In this document: piece after piece, positions 45,001 through 52,990 of the stretch
Layout: every line of letters begins with the position of its first letter
Numbering within the stretch: the stretch's first letter is position 1
Assembly: GCA_016180425.1 (NCBI GenBank)
Contig: JACPBF010000001.1
Location: 202,744 to 266,743 of the forward strand
Reading direction: 5' to 3'
DNA length: 64,000 nucleotides
Source: Elusimicrobiota bacterium
GTDB taxonomy: Bacteria > Elusimicrobiota > Elusimicrobia > 2-02-FULL-39-32
Notes under the pieces: generated by a model
Databases searched by the model: none
Seen by the model: only the letters and a program-made list of their open reading frames with translations
Told to the model about the DNA's origin: nothing
Position numbers and translations under genes: made by a program

Positions 45001-48000
45001 AATATCTCTTAATGAATCCGAGTCAACTTTTAATCTATTATTATTACTGTCCATAACCCACAGATTTCCATCAGTATCAAATTCTATGCTTCTAGGAAAA
45101 GTAAACTCACCAATCTCTGTTCCTACATTTTCCACCACACTCCATTCTCCTGTATCTTTATTCCATATTTGTAGCCTGTTGCTATCGGTCTCAACAACCC
45201 AGAGATTCCCTTCTGAATCAAACATAATATCGTGAGGATAACTAAACTCGCTCGACTCTGTTCCTTGCGTTTCCACCACCGCAATGCTCTTAAATTCTTC
45301 TTCACTTTTACCAGGGACAGGTTTACTCAGCTCTCTACTTATAAATTGATCCGATAAAGATAAAACAAGTAGATTATAGACTGAAATACTGAAGGCCTCT
45401 ATAAGATAAGCGAATGTGAGAGACATGAATAAAGAAAAGGGTGCGGAATAAAGAGAAGAAACCATTGGCAGAGCAAGAGCAAATGAAAAAACAAAAATGG
45501 CTCCTCTAATGGGAAGTACCAAGATACCTTCTATAAGCATACTAATGTGACGAGGAATCCCATTGTGAATCGAAAAAAACGTAACGTTAACAGCAACTCC
45601 CATCGACGCTACAATCGAAAAACCAATGGTTCCAAACTCTAATCCAAAAAATATAACTGCAATCGTTAGAGGAATAAATTGAAATAAAGCAGATTCTATC
45701 CATGGAGCAGCGATAAGTTTATCAAATTGGTATTTTGCAATTTTTTTAGAAAGAATAGCTGCGGGAGAATCTTCATTTCTAGCTTCAATATCTTTATGCC
45801 TCATATAAGCTAATAATATTATTATTGCAGGCGCCAAAAGAATTAAGAAAAACAGTAGTTGACTCTCTCTATGACCAGAGGTAGGCTTTGATGAATCAAT
45901 TTTCTGCTTTCCCATGACTACTACTTCTCCTCGCATCATTTCAGATATATACCTATCCCCAACAGAATAATCCGCTCTTGGCCTTGGAGATTGCTTTACA
46001 TATACAGGAGACCCTTTCTCTTTAGCTTCTGTAGGAATCCCTACAAACCCAAGAAAGAAATCACGCGCTCCATTGATCACATGATCGCTTAAGGAAAGCG
46101 TATGGTTAGCATTTTCAGTAAACATGTTGGTTGGATCAGTAAAAAGTTTGGAATAATCACCAAAACCTCGTACTCTAAAAGTACCTTGGCTATGAGGACT
46201 ATTAGCATAAATGTTGATTTCTCTAACCCTCATCTGACCTAAAGTAGTGTCAGCTAGGCGTAAATCTGGGGAGAGAATTCCTGTCCTCCATTTACCCTTT
46301 TCTAATTTTCTAAGAGAGAATCCATGACTCCTAAGTTTATCATCCTTAATTTCCAAAATAATCTCCTGGTCTTTATCCCCATCTACTGAAAAATAGTATG
46401 GTTTATTGATTACAATGCCTTTCTCCCCGCCAACCCGGTGCCATACCCCGCTTGCAATAAACTCACGCTCTACATGTGTTTCAGGCGAATATTTGACAAT
46501 AGTAATGGGATTCCCTTTTTCGTCTTTATCATAAAAAATCGCTACTCCGCGTCTTTTTGTGGCAGTAATTCCCATATTATCTCTTCCAACCAACGGTAAA
46601 GATATAGTATTTGCTTCTACTGCACTTAGAGCTTTGCCAGTCACAATATCTATCTCTTGTCCAGGCGAGGCTCCTGCTTGAAGCTGAGAAAGTGTTTCTA
46701 CGTTAGTTACTAATATGAAACCGCCATTTTTATTCAATTTATAGATTGTGCTTTGCCCCTGCTGATTGCGAATAATGACATAATCTCCATCCTCTTTTTT
46801 TTCTAATACCATGGGCATTGCATTTAATAAGGGCTGATTGTTAAAAAAGATGTTGGAACCACCCATATGCATACCATCTCTAAGCCTGCGTACATGTAAG
46901 GATGATCTCCCTTGATCATCCTCATGAATCACAACATATTCTTGATCAGAACTAAATTCATAATTTTTAATATTTTTATATCTCTTTTTCTCATAAGTAA
47001 TAATATATTCTTCGTCACCTTCAAGCGCAGCATAAGTTTTAATAAATACCCTTGGACCATATCCATCATTCTTATCTTTTTCAAAAGGTTCATCCTTTAC
47101 TAAAAGTACTAGTCTCCTGCCAACAAACTGAGGATTTTCTATGCTCCCTCTAATTGTTGTTTTCTTTTTTCTACCAGTTACATGATCTGTTATTATCAGT
47201 TCACCTTGTCCATACATTAATCGGCTAGATATATCTTTCACAAATCTGGCGGTAAACCTTCCATCTGAACTTTTAATTTCCCAATAATTTTTTCCTGTTA
47301 CATCTCCCTTGTTAAAATTAATATCCACATTGTTTTCTATATTTACATTCGCCTCTGCTTTAACATCTACCAACGGCGCATTCATATTGATATTAAAAGC
47401 ATTGCCGCAGGCAGCGGCAAGCAGCGCATAAACAATCATGAATCCTTGACGTACTTTACTCTTAACTTTAGGGGGAATAGAAAAGGGTTTTACCTGTGCT
47501 AAAAAGCTCGGTTTTTCAAGCGCGAGGACTCTTTTTGAACCATCTTTAAAATCAATTGACTCTGTCTCTTTAATTTTGTTTTTCTGTTTTTTCAATAGCT
47601 CCTGAATAGCCTCATTATTCTTAGCCAATGTTTTATAAAAACGATAGCTCCTCTGGCCATCTCGGACATTAACAATAGTAACGCCTTGCTCTGACTTTTC
47701 TTCTTTGATCTGAACATTCGCAGCTTCTGCAATTTTGTCCTTAATTCCATTGGATGAGCTCTCAGCTGGCGTTAAAATCTTAAAAGTTCTACCAACAATG
47801 CTGGCAAGTTTGTCATCTCGGTTAAGTTTAACTGCTCCCTCTAAGGCTTGGGGGGGATTAATGGTGAGCTTCTCTGGATAAAACATCTTTTCTAAAGGAA
47901 GCGCATCTCTTTTAAATGCGTTTAAAGGATGATAATCCTCTTTAAGGTCAGAGGTTTCCATATTGGGACGAATCACAATGTAGGAAATATCCTTTTTCTT

Positions 48001-49785
48001 TAATAGTTCTTCTAAACCGCGGGTGTGATAGCCTCCAGCTACCAGCGCTGAAATTCGTGACCCAGAATTCAAATCTTCTGTTTTGGAATTTTTGGAATTC
48101 AGGTTTCTAGACTCTAATTTAGAAATTAGTTTTTGAACAAAAATCTGATTTCTTTCATGAGACAATTCATTAAATCGCGAGACATTCTTTAATGCTTCCT
48201 GGACCGGTTGGGTTTGAGGATTCAAAACTTGAATCCCAATTTTTTCAATCTCCCCTTTCCTTTGATTGAACTCTTTCCACTCCTCAGGACTCAATTTAAA
48301 ATCAAGCGCTTTAGTTAAGAGCCTATAATCCTGATCCATCTGAACCAAAGATCGAATATTGGCAGAAGCTCCTTTCATGAGATATCCAACTACTTGATCT
48401 TCTAATTTCTTTACTTCCTCAAAAAGTTTCTCCCGATCAATTCCATCTACAAGGACCACATATTTCATGTATTTATCTAATTCAGGAGCAATGAAAAGTT
48501 TTGCTTTCTCACAACGATCTTTAAGCGCAGCATAAAACTCAACATAGCTGATTTTCCCTAAACGATAAGCTAAACTTTCCTCAAGCAGCTCAACTAACTG
48601 ATTTTTGGTTAATTTTTGCGAGAGCTGCTCCAATATTTTCTTTTGTTCAGCGCTAACTTCTTTAAAATTAATTGTTTTTTCTAATTCATAAGCTTTTGCG
48701 TATTTGCTTAAATTAAAAGTTAAAATCTTTGAATCTCTCTTAGATAGCCCTTGAATCCATTCTCCAAGTTTTAACTCTCCTTTCTCATATAAATCCCTGT
48801 TTTTATCCAGTTGTTTAAGTTCAAGACTATAGATTCTCCCTTTAGAAGACTCAATTGCAGTTTTAGTCTTTTCAAGCCAGCTAGATACCTCTCTGTTTCC
48901 AACGATTGTATCCGTAAAGCTCTTGACCTGTTCCAAATAGTTATCTTTCTCTTCCACTCCATAAAATTCTACGCCACTAGATACAAGATGATTCTTAAGG
49001 CATGTGTCATGAACTTTATTTTCACACAATTTTCCATGCTTCAAATAATTGGAAGAAATTGGAGAACTGGCTAAACCTGCAACTTCCACTCCACTTAACA
49101 GCCCTTTTTCCAATAAATAGTTTGCCACCTTCATTAAACTCGCTTTATCCGGATAATTTCTCCATTGATAGACCCCAGTCATCTCTCCAGAAGCGCCCTC
49201 TACACCGACCAACCTCACTCCAAAATTGTTTAACCCTTTTATCAGCTCTGATATATTCTTTTGCACCCCATAAATTCCATGAGCATCCTGAATAAGAATC
49301 ACTAAAGATTTAGAGTTAGGGGTCGTTGAATTAGGATTTATAAGTTGAAGAATAGGCGAGTTCAGAGAATTAGAAAGCTTTAGAGTTTGAGAATTGGCAA
49401 GATAGAGCCTTTCAACTTCTCCATAAGTCTCAACCTGGTTCACAAATGCTTGAGGAAGATCTAAATGAATCTTGGATGAATGCTGAATTCTCCCGCTTCT
49501 TACCTTATTTAATAGCTCCTGCATTGCGCCATGACTTACCAGAGTTTCAGGAGTAGGTAGGGCAATGCTGTTTCCAACCATTGTTTCATAGGAAGGGAGC
49601 CCTGTAGCTGAAGCAAGCTCCATAGGCTCTTTTTTTAAGTCTTCAACTGCTTTGCGCCGTTCATTCCATAAATTTGCTGAAGCAAAAGGAGCGCTGACTG
49701 TGGTAAAGAAAAAACTGGTCGCCACCAATCCTCCAGTGAGTTTCAACCAGCTCCTATTTTTTTGTCCAACCCAAAACTGAATCAT
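42070..49785 (-). CDS. giant multi-domain exported/membrane protein with internal prepilin-like segments
   Basis: The frame is open for 2571 codons and starts at an ATG preceded by GGAGGTGATTTAA. Visible parts: signal peptide (about 14-38, ending ASA); a domain at about 150-600 with LIQDAHGIYGVQKNI (Asp167, His169), VGVEGASGEM and LVAGGYHTRGL (His587), resembling the ChaN/TraB/TIKI superfamily; a hydrophobic patch ending LLAAAC (Cys793). A beta-propeller-like region spans about 800-1235. A polytopic block covers about 1310-1490, and two NHL-like repeats about 1512-1590. A Flp-prepilin-like segment (Gly1601|QANVEY) follows. Then come another lipobox-like NTAC (Cys1728), a Pro/Thr linker (about 1735-1788), a second propeller-like region (about 1790-2155), a second Flp-like segment (Gly2202|KAMSEY) and a helical C-terminal region. 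The function is unknown. It is flanked by two toxin-antitoxin modules. Confidence 0.85.
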   Translation of the reverse strand: MIQFWVGQKNRSWLKLTGGLVATSFFFTTVSAPFASANLWNERRKAVEDLKKEPMELASATGLPSYETMVGNSIALPTPETLVSHGAMQELLNKVRSGRIQHSSKIHLDLPQAFVNQVETYGEVERLYLANSQTLKLSNSLNSPILQLINPNSTTPNSKSLVILIQDAHGIYGVQKNISELIKGLNNFGVRLVGVEGASGEMTGVYQWRNYPDKASLMKVANYLLEKGLLSGVEVAGLASSPISSNYLKHGKLCENKVHDTCLKNHLVSSGVEFYGVEEKDNYLEQVKSFTDTIVGNREVSSWLEKTKTAIESSKGRIYSLELKQLDKNRDLYEKGELKLGEWIQGLSKRDSKILTFNLSKYAKAYELEKTINFKEVSAEQKKILEQLSQKLTKNQLVELLEESLAYRLGKISYVEFYAALKDRCEKAKLFIAPELDKYMKYVVLVDGIDREKLFEEVKKLEDQVVGYLMKGASANIRSLVQMDQDYRLLTKALDFKLSPEEWKEFNQRKGEIEKIGIQVLNPQTQPVQEALKNVSRFNELSHERNQIFVQKLISKLESRNLNSKNSKTEDLNSGSRISALVAGGYHTRGLEELLKKKDISYIVIRPNMETSDLKEDYHPLNAFKRDALPLEKMFYPEKLTINPPQALEGAVKLNRDDKLASIVGRTFKILTPAESSSNGIKDKIAEAANVQIKEEKSEQGVTIVNVRDGQRSYRFYKTLAKNNEAIQELLKKQKNKIKETESIDFKDGSKRVLALEKPSFLAQVKPFSIPPKVKSKVRQGFMIVYALLAAACGNAFNINMNAPLVDVKAEANVNIENNVDINFNKGDVTGKNYWEIKSSDGRFTARFVKDISSRLMYGQGELIITDHVTGRKKKTTIRGSIENPQFVGRRLVLLVKDEPFEKDKNDGYGPRVFIKTYAALEGDEEYIITYEKKRYKNIKNYEFSSDQEYVVIHEDDQGRSSLHVRRLRDGMHMGGSNIFFNNQPLLNAMPMVLEKKEDGDYVIIRNQQGQSTIYKLNKNGGFILVTNVETLSQLQAGASPGQEIDIVTGKALSAVEANTISLPLVGRDNMGITATKRRGVAIFYDKDEKGNPITIVKYSPETHVEREFIASGVWHRVGGEKGIVINKPYYFSVDGDKDQEIILEIKDDKLRSHGFSLRKLEKGKWRTGILSPDLRLADTTLGQMRVREINIYANSPHSQGTFRVRGFGDYSKLFTDPTNMFTENANHTLSLSDHVINGARDFFLGFVGIPTEAKEKGSPVYVKQSPRPRADYSVGDRYISEMMRGEVVVMGKQKIDSSKPTSGHRESQLLFFLILLAPAIIILLAYMRHKDIEARNEDSPAAILSKKIAKYQFDKLIAAPWIESALFQFIPLTIAVIFFGLEFGTIGFSIVASMGVAVNVTFFSIHNGIPRHISMLIEGILVLPIRGAIFVFSFALALPMVSSLYSAPFSLFMSLTFAYLIEAFSISVYNLLVLSLSDQFISRELSKPVPGKSEEEFKSIAVVETQGTESSEFSYPHDIMFDSEGNLWVVETDSNRLQIWNKDTGEWSVVENVGTEIGEFTFPRSIEFDTDGNLWVMDSNNNRLKVDSDSLRDILKDEGGQANVEYSLILAIFAAVALILLNACPPAQAAVLLSQNATASVTTSAATSSSILDGSILGWIAHGMNSGGLESIVFIGFVAGLVLFLAWKYDSLPLGRNISDDWKVPGGRLFSFYAPLAGVVLLFNTACAAIGLPNLIPATTPTPTVAQASGATASAVVSPTPATTPQPTETAAVITTPQPSQTPQNIATDSIVVEYAGNYPHKYPLFEQNPNNPVTHVRQNLLASAENEHLRADAIGFSYYGPHISGGPGFKLILTEPGTMKYKHSFWVDYTRGYPLKVHISPNGKTVGVQFNTYNRIKGVETHYYELFDLNGNKILQFPVQDKNYRYDRQVNAAIKDVVIDDTNILFTYQVVRVGMDNGYDRGFKVMGLDETLSIPYLSSEEEIKGVIDAKFGDFVKNEQSHYLFSQSDDQKLEVYVNNDNVEKRHSLILKNLETGLERVIFTHSYDEYRTSVWDVRFSPDSRYLVMKRDDESITSTLIVLDRNGDVVFEFFGKGNEKMIIRDFTVSNDAIVVKYTAIIPEKNPSGSTSYTYPYGTTEQTETLPLGSARTSLLDLAKDFIAGFTGDLPAMAAENEATFSVSPKPEPSPMQKINELIKENDGKAMSEYGLIIALAAVLAIINPPIGLTILGAVVASHFVARVFRTIQDKKAKVNAEISKKIEEAKDVEVGKLDEKIIAIALKGSANDLDSATKAELKRYIEESLAKISTYEDRVEDERVVTEKIQQILFAISASGGDVELLQKIFKEQEVVPTKELLQYFDVRAKRAHKEDYVKAQWILGGLKLNQENARAFEAAYNRGVILLSWAKKMVQQVLMSITKLGKGFKVIDATPLMNGTEEEKAKTSLAIKKLAESGEKFALQAKGYSSETIEQNLHQTKELAGVDLTNILYLQAQQGEKMSLDELFKELDGMKLAGLGVKVITANLDNWDWETNENKNIDIYYLLEAAFLKPVLKLKELSDEFAHERFLKINA
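43066..43182 (-). other. second internal class III prepilin-like segment of the giant protein
   Basis: Residues 2202-2240 read G|KAMSEYGLIIALAAVLAI and more hydrophobic residues. Glycine, four residues, Glu at +5 and Tyr at +6 match the Flp prepilin cleavage motif, and the helix after it is long enough to span a membrane. Whether it is cut is untested. Confidence 0.5.
44911..44988 (-). other. first internal class III prepilin-like segment of the giant protein
   Basis: Residues 1600-1625 read GG|QANVEYSLILAIFAAV and end at LLNAC. Glu1606 lies at +5 from the glycine and Tyr1607 at +6, exactly as in Flp/TadE-type pilins (G|xxxxEY). The cysteine at 1625 also sits in a lipobox-like context. Confidence 0.5.
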
Positions 49786-49832
49786 TTAAATCACCTCCAT
49801 AACTTCATTAAAATTTAAACTACACAAGCATG

Positions 49833-49841
49833 AGTATAACA
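49833..49841 (-). promoter_or_regulatory. extended -10 promoter of the giant gene
   Basis: On the minus strand TGT-TATACT lies about 48 bases before the giant gene ATG. No good -35 hexamer is found at 16-18 bases, so this would rely on the extended -10. It is divergent from the HicAB promoter. Confidence 0.45.
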
Positions 49842-49950
49842 AGTCTCGTAAAACTATTCTTCAACAAATTGTAAACTTTTTGTAACATTTTTGACCCCAC
49901 CTCTAAAATTTATTATACGCGTACTGAAATATAGCCACAAAAAGTGTTCC

Positions 49951-49979
49951 TTGAAAACGCTATTTATTTCTGTTATTAT
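49951..49979 (+). promoter_or_regulatory. hicAB promoter (TTGAAA-17-TATTAT)
   Basis: TTGAAA (49951-49956) and TATTAT (49974-49979) are 17 bases apart with an extended TGT before the -10. Two copies of ATAGCCACA (49931-49939 and 49978-49986) flank the promoter and could be the HicB operator half-sites. Confidence 0.62.
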
Positions 49980-50012
49980 AGCCACAGAGATATGAAAACG
50001 ATCAACTCTTGA

Positions 50013-50207
50013 ATGAAAGTTCGGGACATAATTAAAATGATTGAAGAAGATGGTTGGTTTTCTGTGGGAACAAGAGGCAGTCACCGTCAATATAAACATC
50101 CCACAAAGCCTGGACGTGTAACCATCGCTGGTCATACAAGCCACGACCTTGCTGCCGGCACTCTAAATAGCATTTTGAAACAATCTCAACTGAAGGGGGT
50201 GAAATAA
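50013..50207 (+). CDS. hicA: HicA family mRNA interferase toxin
   Basis: The 64-residue protein has the double-stranded RNA-binding-like HicA fold: VRDIIKMIEEDGWFSVGT, then RGSHRQYKHPTKPGRVTI with catalytic His24 in the normal place, and a C-terminal LNSILKQSQL helix. HicA cleaves mRNA and stops growth until bound by HicB. There is no clear ribosome-binding site before its ATG, whereas hicB has GGGGGTGA, so the antitoxin is probably translated more strongly. It is one base from hicB. Confidence 0.9.
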   Translation: MKVRDIIKMIEEDGWFSVGTRGSHRQYKHPTKPGRVTIAGHTSHDLAAGTLNSILKQSQLKGVK

Positions 50208-50208
50208 A

Positions 50209-50418
50209 ATGTATCGTTTCCTGGTCATTATTGAAAAGGCTAATGGTAATTACTCTGCCTACTCTCCGGATTTGCCTGGTTGCGTGGCAACAGGAGTGAC
50301 AAGCGCAGAAGCGGAAAAAAACATCCATGAAGCAATTGCCATCCATGTGCAAGGACTAAAAGAAGACCACTTGCCGATTCCTGAGCCCTTGTCCTTTGCG
50401 GAATATGTGGCTGTTTAG
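50209..50418 (+). CDS. hicB: HicB family antitoxin
   Basis: The 69-residue protein has the partial RNase H fold of HicB: YRFLVIIEKANGNYSAYSPDLPGCVATG, followed by SAEAEKNIHEAIAIHVQGLKEDHLPIPEP. It is short, ending before the usual C-terminal DNA-binding (HTH or RHH) domain, so it may neutralise HicA without binding DNA itself. It follows hicA by one base with a strong GGGGGTGA site. Together they form the right-hand boundary of the accessory region. Confidence 0.9.
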   Translation: MYRFLVIIEKANGNYSAYSPDLPGCVATGVTSAEAEKNIHEAIAIHVQGLKEDHLPIPEPLSFAEYVAV

Positions 50419-50748
50419 TAGTTCGACCAACAAGCTAAAACAAAGGTAATATCAAATCTTTTGTATAATTTTTTAATAGCCTCAGGCTTTTCTCTCCTTT
50501 TCAAATTCGTTTTTTAGGGTACAATCCCTTACCTCTAAATTTTAGTCAAGTTGAAAAATAAGATTAAAAATTGTAGCATTCTTTATTCAATCTAAAAATT
50601 GTCGCAAGATTTTTAATCGAATTCTATTTCCTAATTCAATTTTTGGATTAAATAAATTTGCATTATAACCGAATATCCCGCTGGAAAATGAAAAGAGGGG
50701 TATAATTTTATTTTCTAAACAGATAGTTTAGGTTGAAGGAGAAAAAAA
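50419..50748 (+). other. AT-rich gene-free stretch before the isocitrate dehydrogenase gene
   Basis: No open frame of note is seen. It holds a direct repeat AAAAATTGT(A/C)GCA (about 50566-50578 and 50594-50606) and a 10-bp inverted repeat GATTAAAAAT / ATTTTTAATC (50562-50571 and 50609-50618). A TATAAT at 50701-50706 lacks a clear -35 partner but is well placed to start the next gene, 43 bases upstream. It looks like the scar between the accessory island and the housekeeping operon. Confidence 0.5.
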
Positions 50749-51846
50749 GTGATTCATAAAGTGACTTTAATTCCAGGGGATGGAACCGGACCAGAAATCA
50801 TGGAAACCGTAAGAAATGTGGTGGACGCCACTGGGGCTCAAATTGAGTGGGAAGTCGAGGAAGCTGGTTGTGATATTATGGCTAAAGTTGGCACACCCCT
50901 GCCAGAAAGCGTACTTCAATCTATTCGAAAAAATAAAGTGGCTATTAAAGGGCCGATTACCACTCCCATTGGAACAGGTTTCCGTTCTGTAAATGTAGCC
51001 TTAAGAAAAGAATTAGATCTTTACGTTTGTTTAAGGCCCTGCATCTCTTACCCAGGGGTTCGTTCCAGATACCAAAATATTGATTTAGTCATCGTGCGTG
51101 AAAATACAGAAGATCTTTATGCAGGCATAGAATGGAGCATGAATACCCCAGAGGCAAAAGAAGTGATTAAACTTTCCAAAAATAAAATCCGGGAAGATTC
51201 AGCGGTTTCCATAAAACCGATCTCAAAAACCGGAACTAGCCGGATTGTAAAATTCGCTTTTGAGTATGCTCTAAAAAATCATAGAAAAAAAGTAACTGCT
51301 GTCACAAAAGCCAATATCATGAAATGCACGGACGGTCTTTTCTTTGAAGTTGCCAGAGAGATCGCTAAAAATTATGAGGGCAAAATTGAATATGAAGAAC
51401 GGCTGATTGACAACATGTGCATGCAGCTGGTGCAAAAACCAGAACTCTATGATGTTTTAGTATTGCCTAACCTTTATGGGGATATTATTTCTGATCTCTG
51501 CGCTGGGTTAGTTGGCGGGTTAGGCGTGGCTCCGGGAGCAAATTTTGGAGACACCCTCGCTGTTTTTGAAGCGATTCATGGCTCTGCCCCAAAATATAAA
51601 GGAATGAATAAAGTCAATCCTTCAGCCTGCATTCTTTCCGCAAAACTGATGCTAGAATATCTTAAAGAAACAGAGGCTGCGAAAAATTTAGATGATGCGA
51701 TTAAAGAAGTCTTTAGAAAAGGCGAATCCGTGACTTATGACATGAAACCTTTTCCCAATGACCCAAGCGCAGTTGGCACTAAAGAGATGGGGGAAGCTAT
51801 TATTAAAGCCATGAAGAACTTAAGCAAAGTGAGCGCTCTAAAGTAA
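50749..51846 (+). CDS. isocitrate/isopropylmalate dehydrogenase family protein, probably NAD-dependent isocitrate dehydrogenase
   Basis: The 365-residue protein starts [18 protein letters not shown] and has [18 protein letters not shown], the [11 protein letters not shown] loop, [33 protein letters not shown] with the metal-binding aspartates, and [13 protein letters not shown]. The substrate loop [13 protein letters not shown] resembles the eukaryote-type NAD-IDH rather than LeuB. It would make 2-oxoglutarate. The start is GTG preceded by GAAGGAGA. Homoisocitrate dehydrogenase is an alternative. No other TCA or leucine genes are nearby. Confidence 0.82.
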   Translation: MIHKVTLIPGDGTGPEIMETVRNVVDATGAQIEWEVEEAGCDIMAKVGTPLPESVLQSIRKNKVAIKGPITTPIGTGFRSVNVALRKELDLYVCLRPCISYPGVRSRYQNIDLVIVRENTEDLYAGIEWSMNTPEAKEVIKLSKNKIREDSAVSIKPISKTGTSRIVKFAFEYALKNHRKKVTAVTKANIMKCTDGLFFEVAREIAKNYEGKIEYEERLIDNMCMQLVQKPELYDVLVLPNLYGDIISDLCAGLVGGLGVAPGANFGDTLAVFEAIHGSAPKYKGMNKVNPSACILSAKLMLEYLKETEAAKNLDDAIKEVFRKGESVTYDMKPFPNDPSAVGTKEMGEAIIKAMKNLSKVSALK

Positions 51847-51905
51847 ATAAAAAAATTAAAAAAACAGATGATAGATTCCAATTCTATTATGCTAACTTTA
51901 TAAAA

Positions 51906-52907
51906 ATGACCATTTCTCAAAAAACTCTAAAAAGATTCTTTACTATTTTCTTCCTTATTATAGCTTTAGGTGAGACTGGGAAAAATTCCTTAACCTATTC
52001 TCAATCTCCAAATACAGACCCTCACTGGGAGGAATTAAAAAGAAAAATCAGATATCAAATTGATCATTTCCCAGGGATTGTGGGAATCTATATTAAAGAT
52101 CTTAACCATGGCTGGACTATTGAAGTTGAGGCAGACAGACTTTTTCCAAGCGCCAGTTTAGTAAAAATCCCAATTATGGCTACTCTTTTTCAGGCAGAGG
52201 AACAAGGTTTAATTTCTTTAGAGGATACCCTTGCTCTGAAAAAAAAATTTAAAACCTCAGGATCAGGCTCTTTAAAATTTAAAAGGGTTGGAACCCGTTA
52301 TACCTTAAGGGCTCTTATTAATAAAATGATCACTCTTTCAGATAATACCGCAACCAACATGCTTACGGATCTTTTAGGGCTCTCCTATTACAATTCTTTT
52401 TTCTCCCAGCTTGGACTTAAAAACACAAATTTCTCCAGAAAAATCATGGATTTAAATAAAAGAGATCAGGGAATTGAAAACTACACCACACCCAAAGACA
52501 TGGGGTTAATCTTAGAGATGATGGTCAACAAAAAATTAAAAAACAGCGAGGAGATGCTGGAAATTTTAAAAGATCAAAAAATCAATGACCGGCTCCCTGT
52601 TTCCATCCCTTCTTATTGGCCCGTGGGCCATAAAACCGGGCTCATGCGAGAGTGCTGCCATGATGTGGGCATTGTATTTGCCCCCAACAACACTTACATT
52701 GTTTGTGTGCTTACACAAGACATTCGAAGAATTAGAAGAGCTAAAAGCTTTATTTCTGAAATAGGGCATCTCACAGCTCTTTATTATGGCAACAACTCGA
52801 TGCAGGGTGATTTAGGGGTATCCGGGTCTAACCAAATGGAAACTGAAATTCCCTCTTTTCAACCCACAGAACTTCCTTCCACGGAAAATTCAAAAACCGG
52901 CGGATAA
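51906..52907 (+). CDS. class A beta-lactamase-fold serine hydrolase lacking the deacylation glutamate (PBP-A-like)
   Basis: The 333-residue protein has a signal peptide (about 10-32) and the class A motifs: SxxK as Ser84-Leu-Val-Lys87, SDN as Ser145-Asp-Asn147 and KTG at Lys243-Thr-Gly245. Aligned through Leu183-Asn184, nine residues before the conserved TT, the position of Glu166 is Ile180. Without that glutamate a true beta-lactamase cannot easily deacylate, so a DD-peptidase like PBP-A of cyanobacteria, also without Glu166, is more likely. A disordered tail (about 300-333) follows. It stands alone between the dehydrogenase and ndk. Confidence 0.78.
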   Translation: MTISQKTLKRFFTIFFLIIALGETGKNSLTYSQSPNTDPHWEELKRKIRYQIDHFPGIVGIYIKDLNHGWTIEVEADRLFPSASLVKIPIMATLFQAEEQGLISLEDTLALKKKFKTSGSGSLKFKRVGTRYTLRALINKMITLSDNTATNMLTDLLGLSYYNSFFSQLGLKNTNFSRKIMDLNKRDQGIENYTTPKDMGLILEMMVNKKLKNSEEMLEILKDQKINDRLPVSIPSYWPVGHKTGLMRECCHDVGIVFAPNNTYIVCVLTQDIRRIRRAKSFISEIGHLTALYYGNNSMQGDLGVSGSNQMETEIPSFQPTELPSTENSKTGG

Positions 52908-52990
52908 TAATCTTTTTAAAAAACTGAAAAACTACTATTAAAAAATGAGAGCTGAAATTTTAAAAAAAGCTATTTTTTTCGAATTTTTTT

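Noticed and set aside
42070-49785. Giant gene as an artefact of misassembly
   Set aside because: The frame is uninterrupted, has a good ribosome-binding site, a promoter-like box and a terminator, and domain order is sensible; nothing suggests a chimera.
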